A stretch of 64,000 nucleotides of DNA, taken from NCBI GenBank assembly GCA_000342265.1, contig CP004348.1, positions 248,001-312,000 on the forward strand. Reading direction: 5' to 3'. Position 1 is the stretch's first letter; the number at the start of each line of letters is the position of its first letter. Source of the stretch: a beta proteobacterium CB. Lineage in GTDB: Bacteria; Pseudomonadota; Gammaproteobacteria; Burkholderiales; Burkholderiaceae. Positions 46,177 through 55,227 of the stretch are shown here, piece by piece. The position numbers and the translations under genes are program-made. The notes beneath the pieces are model-generated. The model was not told where the DNA came from. It ran no database searches and saw nothing but the letters and a program-made list of their open reading frames with translations.

Positions 46177-47220
46177 ATGAGCAAGGTTGCTCTTGTTTTG
46201 GGTGTACAGGGTCAGGATGGCGCTCTCCTATCTAAGCACTTGCTGGATGAGGGGTATGAGGTATTTGGCGGCGCCCGCAATTTAGATGTGTTTAATTGCT
46301 GGCGTCTGAAGAGTCTCGGGATCATCGAGAAGGTGCAGTTAAGGAAATACGACACTCTAGACAAGGAAAGTCTGAGAAAAATCATGACCGAGTGTACGCC
46401 ATCTGAGATATATATGTTGGCGGGAAATTCGAAAACCTATTCTTCCTTTTATGGGCCGGATGGGGCTATTAGCGAAGCAGCTCATGGCGTAACAAATATA
46501 TTTGATTTATGCGTTGATTTAATGCCTCATGTCCGCATTTTTATTGCCTCAAGTTCCGAAATGTTTGGCGAGGCGACTCCCAATCCAGATGGACTCATTA
46601 ATGAAGAAGTCGCTTGTTTTCCCATGAATCCTTATGGATTGGGTAAGCTATGTGCATTCCATTTGGCAAGACAATATCGAAGCTTTCACAATCTACATAT
46701 TGTTAATGGAATCCTATTCAATCATGAGAGCACGTATCGAACAAAGCATTTTTTAACAAGAAAAATTACCTACAATTTGGCGAGATTGAGGGTCGAGGGC
46801 GGTGAGCCTCTAACGCTTGGAAACTTGAATATGGAGCGCGACTGGTCATCTGCCAGTGATGTTGTTAAAGGCATGCATCAGTCAATCTTGAAAAAAGAAG
46901 GCAACGATTACATATTTGCATCAGGCAAAACTACCTCAGTCAGAAGCTTTTTAGCCTTGGCTGCAACAGCCGCAGGATTTGAGCCAATTTTTACTGGCAG
47001 TGGGCTCGAAGAAAAATGCTACTGTAAAAAAACGAACCAGTTATTAGTCGAAGTGAGTATGAAGCATTTCCGCGAGATTGATACTCCGGGAATGGCGGGG
47101 GATTTTACAAAGGCACGCGAATTACTTGGGTGGGCACCAACCAAGTCAGTTGAAGTAATTGCAAGCGAAATGGTGGCTGAAGATCTTCAGAGATGGAGAC
47201 TTGGCGAGATCTCTCATTAA
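46177..47220 (+). CDS. GDP-mannose 4,6-dehydratase-family SDR
   Basis: 347 residues. LGVQGQDGALLSKHLLDEGYEVFGG is the NADP motif region in GMD style (GxxGQDG); the catalytic Tyr-Lys is in NPYGLGKLCAFH. LFNHESTYRTKHFLTRKITYNL, RDWSSASDVVKGM and WAPTKSVEVIASEMV follow the GMD pattern. It is a third, diverged member of the family in this locus and begins one base after the NeuB-fusion stop. The substrate is unlikely to be plain GDP-mannose, because a canonical gmd is present. Confidence 0.82.
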   Translation: MSKVALVLGVQGQDGALLSKHLLDEGYEVFGGARNLDVFNCWRLKSLGIIEKVQLRKYDTLDKESLRKIMTECTPSEIYMLAGNSKTYSSFYGPDGAISEAAHGVTNIFDLCVDLMPHVRIFIASSSEMFGEATPNPDGLINEEVACFPMNPYGLGKLCAFHLARQYRSFHNLHIVNGILFNHESTYRTKHFLTRKITYNLARLRVEGGEPLTLGNLNMERDWSSASDVVKGMHQSILKKEGNDYIFASGKTTSVRSFLALAATAAGFEPIFTGSGLEEKCYCKKTNQLLVEVSMKHFREIDTPGMAGDFTKARELLGWAPTKSVEVIASEMVAEDLQRWRLGEISH

Positions 47221-47249
47221 CTATTCAATCTTAATCAATAGGAAGTATT

Positions 47250-47933
47250 GTGAATTCATATGATGTAATTTTGACGGGATCGTCAGGCTGTATTGGTAGT
47301 GAGCTACTCGCATTATTAAGAGAAGCAGGCTTGACTGTAAAACCGGTAGATCTCTCTTTGGGTGATGATTTAGGTGATGAAAAATATGTGGATGAGTTAT
47401 TCAAAAATAATCGTGCATGTAGTTTAGTCAACTTATTTGCTTTAAATGAACATATTTCCAAGGGTGCAAGGCAGGCAAAAACAATTTGGGATTTTTCTCT
47501 GGGCGATATTGATGACTATTTACATACAAATATCACCACCTTATTTTCCGTGTGCAGGACATTTGCCAAATACAATGAGGCTGGATCAATCGTTAACTTT
47601 TCATCAATCTATGGAGTAGTTACTCCTAAACCAGATTTATACGATGGACATCTAAAACATATCGGTTACCCAGTTTCAAAATCTGCTGTGATTAATCTGA
47701 CGGAATATTTGGCGATTTGCTTGGCTCCTAAAATGAGAGTAAATACAGTCGTACCAGGCGGGGTATTGTCTGAGCAGTCTCCTGAATTTATTGAGCGCTA
47801 CTCAAAAAGATGCCCTATGGGAAGAATGGCGCTACCAGAGGATCTAGCTGGCATTGTTAAATTACTGGTTAGCAATGAGTCTTCATATATTACTGGCGCA
47901 ACTTTTAACGTTGATGGCGGCTGGGTGCTGTAA
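47250..47933 (+). CDS. Short-chain dehydrogenase/reductase
   Basis: 227 residues, classical SDR. NAD-binding TGSSGCIGSELLALL (about 9-23), Ser in NFSSIYGV, Tyr-Lys in GYPVSKSAVINL (about 140-151), and the C-terminal ITGATFNVDGGWVL. Start is GTG at 47250 with AGGAAG upstream. In the group 46177-50814 of sugar-modifying oxidoreductases; the substrate is presumably an NDP-linked keto sugar. Confidence 0.88.
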   Translation: MNSYDVILTGSSGCIGSELLALLREAGLTVKPVDLSLGDDLGDEKYVDELFKNNRACSLVNLFALNEHISKGARQAKTIWDFSLGDIDDYLHTNITTLFSVCRTFAKYNEAGSIVNFSSIYGVVTPKPDLYDGHLKHIGYPVSKSAVINLTEYLAICLAPKMRVNTVVPGGVLSEQSPEFIERYSKRCPMGRMALPEDLAGIVKLLVSNESSYITGATFNVDGGWVL

Positions 47934-47938
47934 GTGCA

Positions 47939-48952
47939 ATGAATATTCTGATCATTGGGCTGGGATCAATTGGTATAAGACATCTCATTAATTTTCATGC
48001 ATTAAATCCAGGGGCAAACTTTTTTGCTTTAAGGCAAACCGCATCCCAGCAGATTAAGTCACATCCTGGATTTGAGCAGACTATTCCGGATTATCAAACT
48101 ATTACTAGCTTGCAAGAGGCTAAGGATCTTAATCCTGCGTTGGTTGTGATTGCGAACCCTTCTACCCTTCATGCTGAAACAGCCGTATTTTTCTATGAGG
48201 AAACATCTGCCATTATTTTGTTGGAAAAGCCTTGCGCCTGTAATTTTGATCAACTAGCTCTTTTTGATCAGCTTGAAAATCCCGATCGAATTTTAGTGGT
48301 TCAGCAACTTCGATTTAATCCTTTGAGTGCGCTGATTAAAAAAATAATCAGCTCCAATGTAATGGGCTCGCTGTATCGATTTACTATGACTCATTCAGAG
48401 CATATTTCTCTCTGGCATCCTTGGGAGGATTATCGGAACAGTTATGCCGTTCAAAAAGCTTTAGGTGGAGGGTCGTTTTTGACTCAAAACCATGGGACTG
48501 ATCTCATGTTTTATCTGCTAGGTAAGCCCGATGAATATGTCACCATTTTAGGTGACGGCAGTCACCTAAAAATTGATTGTGATGAGATGTTTACTAGCTC
48601 CCTAAGGTACGATCAGCCTACTGGATGTACGCTGGGAAGTATTAATGGAGACTATCTTAGGCGCCCTCCTGTCATGGAAGGGGTATTTGAATTTGATAGA
48701 GGTCAATTGAGATTAAATTTTCGGACTGCCCAAATTGAAGCAACGGTACAAAAACGGGTAGGACGTAAACACTATATTCGTTCGCTACCATTTGAGCGTA
48801 ATACCCAGTATCTAGAGATGGCTCGGGCAGTTCTTGCATATTGCCATTCGCGGGATCCTCTGAAGGTTGATCATCGTTTAGTGCCCTTAAAAGAGGCGCG
48901 CACCATTCTCAGGCTTGGTTTTTCATCTGTTGCAAAGAATTTTTCTTTTTAA
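47939..48952 (+). CDS. Gfo/Idh/MocA-family oxidoreductase
   Basis: 337 residues. The Rossmann domain opens ILIIGLGSIGIRHLINF; the conserved EKP motif appears as LLEKPCACNFDQL (about 97-109). The C-terminal domain is the usual alpha/beta dimer fold with GGGSFLTQNHGTDLMFYLLG. These NAD(P) enzymes oxidise or reduce sugars, for example UDP-GlcNAc to its 3-keto form. It lies 5 bp after the SDR gene. Confidence 0.86.
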   Translation: MNILIIGLGSIGIRHLINFHALNPGANFFALRQTASQQIKSHPGFEQTIPDYQTITSLQEAKDLNPALVVIANPSTLHAETAVFFYEETSAIILLEKPCACNFDQLALFDQLENPDRILVVQQLRFNPLSALIKKIISSNVMGSLYRFTMTHSEHISLWHPWEDYRNSYAVQKALGGGSFLTQNHGTDLMFYLLGKPDEYVTILGDGSHLKIDCDEMFTSSLRYDQPTGCTLGSINGDYLRRPPVMEGVFEFDRGQLRLNFRTAQIEATVQKRVGRKHYIRSLPFERNTQYLEMARAVLAYCHSRDPLKVDHRLVPLKEARTILRLGFSSVAKNFSF

Positions 48953-48963
48953 GGGCTATATTT

Positions 48964-50814
48964 ATGCGGGTCGCTGATTACATCATTAAACAACTCCAAA
49001 ATTTTGGTATTGATACTGTATTTTTAGTGCCAGGAGGTGGGGCAATGTATTTGGATGATGCAGTTGCCTCATCTGGTATGCGTTATACCGCTTGTCTACA
49101 TGAGCAAGCCACAGGGATTTCTGCTGAGGCATATGGCCGATATCATCCTTGTGGACTCGGGGTTGCTATTGTCACCAGCGGGCCAGGAAGTACAAATGTC
49201 ATTACGCCAGTTGCGGGTGCTTATATTGAATCTAATCCACTGTTGGTGATATCTGGTCAAGTAAAGAGATCGGACTTAAATACAGGTGGCCTTTTGCGAC
49301 AATCGGGCGTTCAAGAAGTGGATACCATGTCAATGGTTAAAAATATTACAAAATGTAGCATTTTGATTGATGATCCGCTGTCGATTAAATCTGATTTAGA
49401 GCGTTGTATTGCCTTGGCAATGACCCCACGATGTGGTCCAAGTTGGCTTGATGTGCCCTTGGATATTCAGGCATTTGTTTTGCCGGAGGATTATCCAGAT
49501 ATCGATTTCAAGCTCTTAATGGCTTCTTACGCAAATCAATCAACAGAATTTAATCCCGTGGAAATTATTTCCCAAATCCAAGCCTCAAAGAGGCCGCTCT
49601 TATTAGTGGGTCAGGGGGTTCGTGGCAAAGGAGATCGTCAACTCCTCAAGGCTTTTTCTGAGACATTTCAGATCCCTGTTATCTCTACCTTCCCTGCATT
49701 AGACTTATTTGAGTATGACCACCATCTGTACGTGGGCCGCCCAGGTGGCGTCTCCATGCGTTCAGCAAACTTTGCCGTACAAAATTGCGACCTATTAATT
49801 AGTGTGGGCTCAAGCTTAAATAATGTGATTACAGCATTTAATCCGAAAAACTTTGCCGCCGATGCAGCAAAAATATTGGTTGATATTGATCCTCATGAGA
49901 TTGAGAAGCATGCCCTCACTCAGCTAACGCCTGTTGTTAGCGATGCGAAGAATTTTCTGAGGTCAGTCATGAAGAGTTACAGTGAGTCTGGCTCTATTCA
50001 GCGTCCCGATACGAGCGAATGGGTTGCTTTTACCGCATGGCTCAAAAATACTTACGCCAATGAATATCAACATTTCTTGAAAAAATCGAGTGAGCATATT
50101 TCTCACTATGAAGCAATTGATGTTTTATCTGATGTATTGCCAGTGGGTGCAAATATTGCCACCGGAAGCTCTGGTCTGGGTATCGAGGTTTTTTATGCAT
50201 TCTTTAAAAATAAGTTGGATCAAAAAATTTCGATCACATCTGGCTTGGGTTCAATGGGATTTGGATTGTCTTCAGCAATAGGCGCCTCGCAAGCTCGACC
50301 AGGCTCACAAATATTCTGCGTTGAGGGTGATGGAAGTTTGCAAATGAACATACAAGAGCTAGCTGTAGTAGCAGGAGATCATCTTCCAATTACGCTAATC
50401 ATATTCAATAACAGTGGATATGCTTCTATTCGGAATACGCAAATAAACTATTTTGAGAAACGCTTTATCGGTACAGGCGAGCAAAGTGGACTTCATATAC
50501 CCGCGCTTAAAAAAATTGCAGAGGGCTATTCAATACCTTACCTATCTGCTAAAACCGTTCAAGATCTCACTATGCATCTAAAGCAGTCCATAGGCTCATT
50601 AAATCCTTTGATCATTGAGGTGTTCCTTGATCCAGATGAGAAGTTATTTCCAAAGGTGCAAGCTCATATTTCGGATGATGGAAAAATCACCTCAATGCCG
50701 ATTGAAGATATGTCGCCACTTTTGCCGATTGAAGAGCTCAAGCTAGCGTTGAAATATGCGAATATTAAAAAAGAATCTTATGAGGCTAGAGGCCTCTCAA
50801 GTGAGGCCAAATAA
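48964..50814 (+). CDS. Acetolactate synthase-like thiamine diphosphate enzyme
   Basis: 616 residues, three-domain ThDP enzyme. The activating glutamate is Glu 47 in CLHEQATGISAEAYGR, followed by VAIVTSGPGSTNVITPVAGA. The central domain includes PLLLVGQGVRGKGD. The C-terminal ThDP motif is GDGSLQMN at about 454 to NN at about 482. Housekeeping ilvB normally pairs with ilvN; here there is none, and position in a sugar cluster points to a carboligase acting on a nucleotide sugar, as YerE does with CDP-3,6-dideoxy-4-hexulose. Function is inference. Confidence 0.82.
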   Translation: MRVADYIIKQLQNFGIDTVFLVPGGGAMYLDDAVASSGMRYTACLHEQATGISAEAYGRYHPCGLGVAIVTSGPGSTNVITPVAGAYIESNPLLVISGQVKRSDLNTGGLLRQSGVQEVDTMSMVKNITKCSILIDDPLSIKSDLERCIALAMTPRCGPSWLDVPLDIQAFVLPEDYPDIDFKLLMASYANQSTEFNPVEIISQIQASKRPLLLVGQGVRGKGDRQLLKAFSETFQIPVISTFPALDLFEYDHHLYVGRPGGVSMRSANFAVQNCDLLISVGSSLNNVITAFNPKNFAADAAKILVDIDPHEIEKHALTQLTPVVSDAKNFLRSVMKSYSESGSIQRPDTSEWVAFTAWLKNTYANEYQHFLKKSSEHISHYEAIDVLSDVLPVGANIATGSSGLGIEVFYAFFKNKLDQKISITSGLGSMGFGLSSAIGASQARPGSQIFCVEGDGSLQMNIQELAVVAGDHLPITLIIFNNSGYASIRNTQINYFEKRFIGTGEQSGLHIPALKKIAEGYSIPYLSAKTVQDLTMHLKQSIGSLNPLIIEVFLDPDEKLFPKVQAHISDDGKITSMPIEDMSPLLPIEELKLALKYANIKKESYEARGLSSEAK

Positions 50815-51707
50815 TGAAGCAAGCGGCGGAGCAATTCTCTGAGGAGCGGATAGCGCAGGAATGTATTTGTTGTGCTAGTAAGGCGCTCAATAAAGCATCG
50901 GCAATTGTCATGCCATTTATTGCAAAGCGTATCTGGGGGCATGACCCAGTTGAAATTACAGCCGCTTGGGGATTGCGCGATATTAAACCTGGTTTCGCTT
51001 ATAGTTTATGTAATTCTATCCACTGCGGGAACTGTGGCGCACTCTTTTTGGATATTCGATTTACTGACCATGAGCTCGCTCTCTTGTATGAGGGCTATCG
51101 CGACGATTCTTACACTGCTTTGCGTGAGCTTTATGAGCCGGGATATGCCGAGAAAAATAAATTCTTTTCTGGGCGTTCGCCCTACATTAAGGGCATTGAA
51201 GAATTTTTATTGCAACGCATTTCTGTGCCTAACAAAATATTAGATTGGGGTGGAGATACAGGTATCAACACTCCTTTGCTCGGAACAGCCAAAGAGGTGC
51301 ACGTTTTTGATATTTCAGGGATGCCCACTATTGAAGGTGTGAGAGCAGTCTCCCGTGATGAGATAAAAGAGAATAGCTATGATTTGATTATTTGCAGTCA
51401 AGTGCTTGAACATATTCCTTATCCTCAGAAACTTCTGCGAGATATTGTTTCGGCAATGTCTGATTCAACTATTTTGTATCTTGAAGTGCCTTACGAAGAG
51501 GTGATGAGAGAATTTGCAGGATCTCCAGATTTGGCTCAACGAAAAAGACATTGGCATGAGCATATTAATTTCTTTTCGCTAGACTCAATACGAAAACTCG
51601 TTGAAGGTGCGGGCCTAGAGTTGATTGAAATTGTCCCAAATGAGATTTCGTTAGGTTGGCGGACTGCAGTAGTTACCAGTGTTTTGTGCCGTAAAGTTCA
51701 GGATTAA
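50814..51707 (+). CDS. Class I SAM-dependent methyltransferase with N-terminal Cys motif
   Basis: 297 residues. An N-terminal zinc-binding-like pair CICC (about 19) and HCGNCG (about 65) precedes DHELALLYEGYRDDSY. The SAM motif is KILDWGGDTGINTPLLG (about 141-157); LIICSQVLEHIPYPQKLLRD is motif post-I. The layout recalls sugar C-methyltransferases with N-terminal zinc domains, but the classic N- and C-terminal pieces are incomplete. Overlaps the ThDP gene by one base. Confidence 0.8.
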   Translation: MKQAAEQFSEERIAQECICCASKALNKASAIVMPFIAKRIWGHDPVEITAAWGLRDIKPGFAYSLCNSIHCGNCGALFLDIRFTDHELALLYEGYRDDSYTALRELYEPGYAEKNKFFSGRSPYIKGIEEFLLQRISVPNKILDWGGDTGINTPLLGTAKEVHVFDISGMPTIEGVRAVSRDEIKENSYDLIICSQVLEHIPYPQKLLRDIVSAMSDSTILYLEVPYEEVMREFAGSPDLAQRKRHWHEHINFFSLDSIRKLVEGAGLELIEIVPNEISLGWRTAVVTSVLCRKVQD

Positions 51708-51720
51708 TACAACTTCCGAC

Positions 51721-52701
51721 ATGAAGCTATTCTTAACTGGTGGAACGGGGTTTTTTGGTAAGTCTATATTGCAGTATTTGCAATCTAACTACCTAACTCC
51801 AAATCAAGAGGCGGGTTTTGAGGTGGTGGTTTTGAGTCGAAATCCTCACTTATTTCTACAGCGTCATCCTGAATTTTTGGCTTGCTCTTGGTTAAGGTTG
51901 CATCGCGGTAATATTAATGATCCGCAGTCTCTTCCTTTAGGTGAAGAATTTACTGATGTTTTGCATGCGGCTGCCGACTCTTTAGATATTCCTGGATTTA
52001 CTCCGCTCGATCGATTCGATCAAATCATCAATGGTACTCGAAACGTTTTGGATTTTGCTGTCCAAGCTAATACACAAAGATTTTTATTGACTAGTTCAGG
52101 TGGCGTATACGGACTACAGCCTGGAGATATGGCATCAATCTCCGAGACCTACTTGGGGATGCCAGACCCACTCAATGCTAATAATGTCTATGGTGTGGCT
52201 AAGCGACAAGCGGAGCTATTGTGTAGCATTTATGCTTCCCAATTCAATCTTGAAGTGAAGATAGCGAGATGCTTCGCATTTTTAGGCCCTGAGTTACCTT
52301 TAACTGCGCATTTTGCGATTGGTAATTTTATTAAGAATGCACTCTACGATAGGGAAATTATTGTTGCAGGCGATGGCACTCCATTGCGCACTTATCTTTA
52401 TCAGGAGGATTTATCTAGATGGCTTTTAAGAATTTTAGAGAAAGGTCAGTCTGGCCATGCTTATAACGTAGGCTCAAATGAAGTTATTGCTCTAGGGGAT
52501 TTGGCAAGGTTGGTAGGATCTATATTGGCACCCAGTAAGTCCGTGGTAATAAAAGGAACCCCTCAAGGCGTTGAACGAAATCGCTATATCCCTGACATCA
52601 GTAAAGCAAATCAAATGCTTGACTTGCGCCCCTCTTACACCTTGCGTCAAGCTATAGAGCTGACTGGTGATATTTTGCGCATGCGATCAGGTTTGATATG
52701 A
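51721..52701 (+). CDS. NAD-dependent epimerase/dehydratase
   Basis: 326 residues from ATG 51721; the frame is open further up, inside the methyltransferase gene. Motifs: KLFLTGGTGFFGKSILQYL, TSSGGVYGLQPGD, and NNVYGVAKRQAELLC with the catalytic Tyr/Lys; ARCFAFLGPELPL. Extended SDR of nucleotide sugar metabolism, such as a 4-epimerase or 4-ketoreductase. A YerF/RfbJ-like reductase role after rfbFGH is possible. Overlaps the gtrA-like gene by 4 bp. Confidence 0.85.
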   Translation: MKLFLTGGTGFFGKSILQYLQSNYLTPNQEAGFEVVVLSRNPHLFLQRHPEFLACSWLRLHRGNINDPQSLPLGEEFTDVLHAAADSLDIPGFTPLDRFDQIINGTRNVLDFAVQANTQRFLLTSSGGVYGLQPGDMASISETYLGMPDPLNANNVYGVAKRQAELLCSIYASQFNLEVKIARCFAFLGPELPLTAHFAIGNFIKNALYDREIIVAGDGTPLRTYLYQEDLSRWLLRILEKGQSGHAYNVGSNEVIALGDLARLVGSILAPSKSVVIKGTPQGVERNRYIPDISKANQMLDLRPSYTLRQAIELTGDILRMRSGLI

Positions 52702-53099
52702 GGCTGAATGAAAAAACACGTTACTTAATCGCAGGTGCTTCGAACAGCATCTTTGGTTATAGCATTGGTCTCATTCTTTATGAAAGTTTTTCTTTAAGAT
52801 TTCACATCATTACCATTTCTATCGTTGCAAATATATTGGCAATCTCTGTTGCTTTTCTCACCCATAAATTATTCGTTTTTAGGACTCGAGGAAATTGGAT
52901 ATCCGAGTATTTGAAATGTTACCTTGTCTATGGGGGCACTGCAGTTTTAGGAACCACTTTAATTTGGTTGTCTGTCGATATTTTTAAATGGCCATTCTGG
53001 ATTTCTCAAGGAGTTATCATGGCAGTGACAATGCTTTTCTCCTATTTTCTACATCGAATTTATACTTTTTCTCACGCCTCTAAATATCGAAGTGAATAA
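52698..53099 (+). CDS. GtrA-like membrane protein
   Basis: 133 residues, four predicted membrane helices (about 10-30, 38-58, 72-92, 100-120). The family is GtrA/DPMS, thought to help flip undecaprenyl-linked sugars. Motif NILAISVAFLTHKLFVFRTRG between helices 2 and 3, and FSYFLHRIYTF at the end, match the pattern. Placed directly before a GtrB-like GT2 gene, the usual pair. Confidence 0.88.
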   Translation: MRLNEKTRYLIAGASNSIFGYSIGLILYESFSLRFHIITISIVANILAISVAFLTHKLFVFRTRGNWISEYLKCYLVYGGTAVLGTTLIWLSVDIFKWPFWISQGVIMAVTMLFSYFLHRIYTFSHASKYRSE

Positions 53100-53104
53100 T
53101 TAAT

Positions 53105-54037
53105 ATGTCAAAGCTGATTAGCATTCTTACACCTTGTTTTAATGAATCTGGAAATATTGAGGAGCTCTATTCTCGTATTTGCAGGTCTATTGATTCATTA
53201 ACGCAATATGATTTTGAGATTATTTTTATTGATAATTCTAGCGAGGATGATACGGTTGAAATTCTTAAGAAAATGGCAGTCAAAGATCATCGAATTAAAA
53301 TTATCGTCAATCAGAGAAATTTCGGATACCTCCGATCTCCCTATTGGGGAATGATGCAAACGCGGGGAATGGCGACGATTGCTATGTCATCAGATTTACA
53401 GGATCCACCTGAGTTGATCCCCGCATTTTTGGCTGAATGGGAGAGGGGTTGGAAAGTAGTGCTTGCTACCAAGCCGGTCAGTTATACAAATCCTTTGCTG
53501 CATTTTGTTAGAAGGCTGTATTACAAAATGCTAGATGGCATTTCAGACATTAAGTTGGTTCGAGATGCAACTGGATTTGGTTTATATGACAAGGAAGTGC
53601 TAGATCAAGTGCGGAATATTGCAGATCCTTACCCCTACTTAAGAGGGATGATTTGTGAATTTGGGTATCCAATTAAAACCCTTCCATTTGAGCAACCCCG
53701 AAGAAAGTCAGGCATATCAAAAAATAATTTTTATATATTGTTTGATTTGGCCATGCTGGGCATTGTTAGCCACTCCATGTTGCCCCTACGTTTAGCCACT
53801 TTTGTTGGCATAGGTTTTGGGGTATTCAGTTTTATAGTCGGAGCTTATTACCTGTTAATGAAGTTACTCTATTGGGATGCTTTTGTATTGGGGCTGGCGC
53901 CATTGGTAGTTGGTTTTTTCTTTGTTAGCAGCCTTTTGTTAATTTTTATTGGCCTGCTTGGCGAATATATTGGCTCGATTCATACTTATGTAAGAAATCG
54001 TCCAGTGGTGATTGAGAAAGAGCGGATTAACTTCTAG
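53105..54037 (+). CDS. GtrB-like polyprenyl-phosphate glycosyltransferase (GT2)
   Basis: 310 residues. SILTPCFNESGNIEELYSRI, IIFIDNSSEDDTVEIL and MSSDLQDPPELIPAFL (Asp motif, about 97-112) are DPM1/GtrB family signatures. Two membrane helices near the C terminus (about 228-250 and 262-290) anchor it, as in GtrB. It should load a sugar onto undecaprenyl phosphate for use outside the membrane, together with the GtrA-like protein 5 bp upstream. Last intact gene of the locus. Confidence 0.9.
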   Translation: MSKLISILTPCFNESGNIEELYSRICRSIDSLTQYDFEIIFIDNSSEDDTVEILKKMAVKDHRIKIIVNQRNFGYLRSPYWGMMQTRGMATIAMSSDLQDPPELIPAFLAEWERGWKVVLATKPVSYTNPLLHFVRRLYYKMLDGISDIKLVRDATGFGLYDKEVLDQVRNIADPYPYLRGMICEFGYPIKTLPFEQPRRKSGISKNNFYILFDLAMLGIVSHSMLPLRLATFVGIGFGVFSFIVGAYYLLMKLLYWDAFVLGLAPLVVGFFFVSSLLLIFIGLLGEYIGSIHTYVRNRPVVIEKERINF

Positions 54038-54297
54038 TAAGCTTTAAATAATAGGTGAACAGTTATACCGGTAGCCTACTTTTTATCTATACTCTGTTTG
54101 ACTGGTAACAATCAGACTCCGAGATTGTTTGAAATAGCCGACATTCCTATTGGTGATGGCGTGAGGGTGCTAATTTCTGTTTTTGAGCCTAAAAATAGCC
54201 TGAAATACTGATGTTTTATCTAATCTGGGTCTTGAGCTTCATTTAATGCTTATATCTTTTGTACCCATTTTCACTTGATTGGGTAAGATCATCAAAT

Positions 54298-54558
54298 ATG
54301 AATAAATTGCTCTCAAAGTTCCTGATAACGGTATTATCGCTATCTATTCCCATTTCAAGTAGCGCCCAAATGTTCGGTAGTAGTGGAAGTGATGACAGTA
54401 TGCTGGGGAGTATGGTGCCTAGGGCTGCAACTCAGTCGCCTGCTAGCCCTGTAATTGCAGGATCTGGTGGTGGCAATGCCAGTGCGGTAGATCGTGAGTC
54501 CTCTGATCTGAATAACCTAGAACCAATAAAGCAGGTTGCCCATTTGCCTCTACCTTGA
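54298..54558 (+). pseudogene. Truncated 5' end of a secreted protein, possibly a polysaccharide export (SLBB/Wza-type) gene
   Basis: 86 residues: a clear signal peptide (about 3-23, ending SSSAQ), then a Gly/Ser/Ala/Pro-rich low-complexity stretch up to SSDLNNLEP, after which the frame runs through DNA that reads better on the other strand and stops. The beginning resembles the N-terminal leader of long export proteins in EPS loci, but no conserved domain is left, so the identity is a guess. Broken by the junction near 54512. Confidence 0.4.
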
Positions 54559-54757
54559 GATAGCGGTAGCGAGGGTCGAGCTTAATCTCATCGATAGCGG
54601 TGTGGGGGTTGGCAAAAGCAAGCTTGAAGGTGTCATATACAAGCCCTTGCTTTTCACCTGCGCAGGCCGTAAGCAAAATAAGCAGGATTAAGCAGTGGAG
54701 TGCCAAACCTGCGTGGGCGAGAAGGCGCTGATGAATTTTCTCGCCAAATGGAATCAT
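54443..54757 (-). pseudogene. Truncated YjbF/GfcB-like lipoprotein gene
   Basis: Frame of 104 residues, of which only about the first 82 look genuine. A signal peptide with lipobox (LLTAC, about 32) precedes GLVYDTFKLAFANP and YRYLKVEANGQPALLVLGY, which matches the start of YjbF/GfcB group-4-capsule lipoproteins (normally about 210-240 aa). After LGY the frame enters the opposite-strand leader gene and loses similarity. The rest of the gene is missing. Confidence 0.5.
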
Positions 54758-54866
54758 TATCGCTATGCAGTGCTATTTAAGTGGATGAATTTGAAGCGCT
54801 CCGGTAATCCCCCCATTAACCACCGCTCTCAGAATAGAGAAAATTCTACTTCTGATTACTTTGGTT

Positions 54867-54995
54867 CTAGGGGGCGATTACCCTGGCTGCTGTAGGTGCG
54901 CCTGTTGCTTGAGCAAAAACATTTTGCGCAAACAATGGTGAAAACGCGAGCGTTAAGCTAGCTACAGATGCTGTGAGTAATTTTGAGATTTGCAT
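54867..54995 (-). pseudogene. Signal-peptide remnant of a broken secreted protein
   Basis: 42 residues only: MQISKLLTASVASLTLAFSP followed by LFAQNVFAQATGAP, a clean Sec signal with an Ala-X-Ala site, then an immediate stop. The ribosome site GGAGCAAAAC precedes the ATG. It looks like the 5' end of a periplasmic or outer-membrane protein gene whose body was lost. It is upstream of, and on the same strand as, the broken lipoprotein gene. Confidence 0.4.
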
Positions 54996-55227
54996 GTTTT
55001 GCTCCAAATAGAAGCTGGGGAGAGAAGGTATTTCTCTACAAGCCACAATACTATTAAAAAAATGGCTATTTGAGTCAAATTTATACTAAAAACTACAGGC
55101 AATTCCGATTTATTCTTAAGATAAATATCTATATAAATCATATAGATGGATAATATATCCTGATTATTGGTTGATATTTTAAATAATGGACGTGTTTTTA
55201 TGTCCATTTACGGCGATTTATGGATAT

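Noticed and set aside
54758..54866. Possible transposase remnant in the scar
   Set aside because: A short plus-strand frame crosses it, but I could see no transposase motif or terminal repeats.
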